From the NCBI GenBank assembly GCA_022843785.1, contig JALHMZ010000014.1, positions 1 to 64,000 of the forward strand: DNA of 64,000 bases. The letters run 5' to 3'. The translations under genes were made by a program, and so were the position numbers. The notes under the pieces were generated by a model. It saw nothing but the letters and a program-made list of their open reading frames with translations. It ran no database searches and had not been told where the DNA came from. This DNA is from Nitrospira sp. Lineage in GTDB: Bacteria > Nitrospirota > Nitrospiria > Nitrospirales > Nitrospiraceae. Below are positions 62,179-64,000 of this stretch, one piece after another. Each line of letters begins with the position of its first letter. Position 1 is the first letter of the stretch.

Positions 62179-64000
62179 ATGTCGGGCGATGATCGCTTTA
62201 TAGAGATTCAGAGGCGGCCTGATCGGAAATGGCGCTTCTGGGAGTGGCGCTGGTGGCAGATCGCCCTGGTCGGATGTGCCGTTTGTACAATCATCGGAGC
62301 CACGACGGTCGCGGGCGTGATCTGGTACTTTTCGCAGGACCTTCCGTCGCTCGAACAGCTTCAGAACTATCAACCGAGCCTGGTCACGACCGTGTATTCG
62401 GATGATCGGCAGCCCATCGGCCAATTCTTCATTGAACGCCGTATTCTGACGCCGCTCACCAACATTCCCAAATCTCTCAGTCAGGCGGTGATTGCGACGG
62501 AAGATGCGCGCTTTTTCGAACATCCGGGGCTGGACTACATCGGCATGTTGCGGGCGGCTTGGACGAACATCCGCCATGGCGGCAAAAAGGTCGAGGGGGC
62601 GAGCACGATTACGCAGCAGTTGGCCAGGTCGTTGTTTCTGTCATCGGAGCGGTCGTATGAGCGCAAGATTCGAGAGTTAGTCTTGGCGTATAAAATGGAA
62701 GCGGTGTCCGGGAAGGAGCAGATTCTTGAAACCTATCTGAACCAAATCTACTTCGGACAGGGATCGTATGGCGTGGCTTCAGCGGCCCAATCGTACTTTG
62801 GCAAAAAACTCTCCGAGCTGACCCTTGCCGAGTCGGCTTTTCTGGCAGGACTTCCAAAATCTCCCAGCCGGTTCTCCCCGTTCACCGCCTACGAACGGGC
62901 GAAGAAGCGGCAAGAGCATGTGTTGTCCAGGATGGAAGAGGCGGGGTTCATCACGGCGGCCGATCGCGAAGCTGCTGTGGCCGAGACGCTCAATTTCCAT
63001 CGACCCGGCAGTGAGCACCTTGCCCCGCATTTCGTTGAGCATGTTCGCCAATTACTGATGGCGACATACGGGGAAACGATGGTGTATAAGGGCGGCCTGC
63101 AAATCCACACGACCCTGAATCTCTCGATGCAAAAGGCCGCAGAGGCTGCGTTCGTCGCCGGGGTCCGCGAACTCGATAAGCGGCAAGGATGGCGTGGGCC
63201 TCGGCGAACGGTCGATCTAAGCACCCTCCAGTCTTCGATGCCTGCATCGGAGGATAAGCCGCTCAAGCCGGGCGATATCGCAGAAGGCATCGTGTTAAGA
63301 GTCACGAAGGATTTTTATGTGGTGCAAGTCGGATCGGTTGCGGCGAAGCTGGCTTTCGACGATATGGCCTGGGCAAAGCGGTTCCTGAAGGGGCCAGATC
63401 CAACAGTCAATTTCGTAGTGAATTCCAATCTCAAGCAGATCCTCAAACCCGGCGATGTCGTCGAGGTCGGAGTGAAAAAGGTCTCTAAAGACGGGATGCA
63501 ATTAACGCTTGAACAGACGCCGATCGTCGAAGGGGGCCTGATTGCCATCGATCCAAAGAGCGGCGCAATTCGGGCGATGGTCGGGGGCTACGACTTTTCA
63601 CGAAGCGAGTACAACCGGGCTGTGCAAGCGCACCGGCAGCCGGGATCAGCATTCAAGCCGCTTATCTATGCGACCGCGATGAGCCAAGGGTTGAGCCCCG
63701 CCACACAGATTCTCGATGCGCCGGTCGTCTATGAACAGGAAGAGGACGACAAGACGTGGAAACCCGAGAATTATGGCCGGAAGTTTCACGGCATGGTGAG
63801 TTTGCGTGATGCGCTGGCGCATTCGCACAATCTTGCGACGGTGCGGCTGCTCGATAAGGTGGGGATCAAGAATGTCATCGAATTTTCCCGCTCGGTCGGC
63901 ATGGTCAGCCCGTTGCCGGCCGACCTTTCCTTGGGCCTGGGGTCGTCCTCAGTGGGCTTGATGGAATTGACGTCGGTGTACGGGGTCTTTCTGAATCAGG
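62179..64000 (+). CDS. mrcA: Penicillin-binding protein 1A, bifunctional (right end outside the window)
   Basis: The first 607 codons are present. The cytoplasmic tail, transmembrane helix (VGCAVCTIIGATTVAGVIWYF) and GT51 transglycosylase domain (ATEDARFFEHPGLDYIGMLRA, GASTITQQLARSL, GKEQILETYLNQIYFGQGSYG) are followed by a linker and the transpeptidase domain, whose SxxK is in RQPGSAFKPLIY. SHN-like (SHNLATVRLL) is the second motif; KTG would lie beyond the edge. It polymerises and cross-links peptidoglycan at the inner membrane. CAGGAG precedes the ATG. Confidence 0.93.
   Translation, partial: MSGDDRFIEIQRRPDRKWRFWEWRWWQIALVGCAVCTIIGATTVAGVIWYFSQDLPSLEQLQNYQPSLVTTVYSDDRQPIGQFFIERRILTPLTNIPKSLSQAVIATEDARFFEHPGLDYIGMLRAAWTNIRHGGKKVEGASTITQQLARSLFLSSERSYERKIRELVLAYKMEAVSGKEQILETYLNQIYFGQGSYGVASAAQSYFGKKLSELTLAESAFLAGLPKSPSRFSPFTAYERAKKRQEHVLSRMEEAGFITAADREAAVAETLNFHRPGSEHLAPHFVEHVRQLLMATYGETMVYKGGLQIHTTLNLSMQKAAEAAFVAGVRELDKRQGWRGPRRTVDLSTLQSSMPASEDKPLKPGDIAEGIVLRVTKDFYVVQVGSVAAKLAFDDMAWAKRFLKGPDPTVNFVVNSNLKQILKPGDVVEVGVKKVSKDGMQLTLEQTPIVEGGLIAIDPKSGAIRAMVGGYDFSRSEYNRAVQAHRQPGSAFKPLIYATAMSQGLSPATQILDAPVVYEQEEDDKTWKPENYGRKFHGMVSLRDALAHSHNLATVRLLDKVGIKNVIEFSRSVGMVSPLPADLSLGLGSSSVGLMELTSVYGVFLNQ

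Overview
The window reads as chromosomal DNA of a GC-rich, Gram-negative, free-living bacterium. Signs of an outer membrane and periplasm are lipoproteins, an RND-type adaptor, an L,D-transpeptidase, PBP1A and c-type cytochrome export. The mixture of hypDE, trehalose genes, many universal stress proteins, CBS proteins, a PPi-type phosphofructokinase and a rubrerythrin/Fe-S/DUF3501 triad is what I would expect from Nitrospira (Nitrospirota). That assignment is inference from gene content; no rRNA or other phylogenetic marker is present.

Layout. Bases 1-5,250 are accessory DNA: the end of an insertion sequence at the left edge, a hicBA toxin-antitoxin pair, a DUF3303 gene, an XRE regulator, an AT-richer secreted acid phosphatase, and three orphan genes separated by sequences that partly resemble integron attC sites. 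Bases 5,259-11,800 hold hypD-hypE (NiFe hydrogenase maturation), a Na+/Ca2+ exchanger and a SERCA-like P-type ATPase. Bases 11,900-13,320 hold three small exported proteins, two of them paralogues. Bases 13,386-19,734 form a trehalose block: a GH15 enzyme divergent from a membrane-anchored OtsA, then OtsB, then an NhaD antiporter. Bases 19,900-26,530 carry membrane proteins (BrkB/YihY, an M50 protease with CBS domains, a MacB-like permease without an ATPase, a MacA-like adaptor).

Bases 26,545-49,365 are dominated by stress and ion-homeostasis genes: a Na,K-ATPase-like P2C ATPase, five universal stress proteins, two CBS proteins, an MgtE-like transporter, a Lon-like protease, an APH-like/APS-kinase pair, a pentapeptide-repeat protein, cytochrome c, a cupredoxin and phosphofructokinase. 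Bases 49,600-60,000 carry a MarR-type regulator with a cysteine cluster, lipoproteins, the rubrerythrin triad, a duplicated PTPS-fold protein, paired periplasmic proteins, thioredoxin, peroxiredoxin and BipA/TypA. The window ends in a secreted TIM-barrel-like protein and the first 607 codons of PBP1A.

The most unusual feature lies between the genes and sometimes inside them. The window is peppered with degenerate tracts built on a 7-base period, at about ten loci. Three copies form a precise inverted-repeat element whose 29-base arms are AAGAGC, three NTATGGC heptamers and AC. Heptamer tracts also supply the start codons of the APS-kinase-like and PTPS-like genes, contain the hypD stop codon, and have inserted about 40 in-frame codons into the SERCA-like ATPase. 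Two further repeat families (long REP-like palindromes and a MITE-like element) and an 11-base homopolymer next to the Lon-like gene are also present. No tRNA, rRNA or CRISPR array was recognised.
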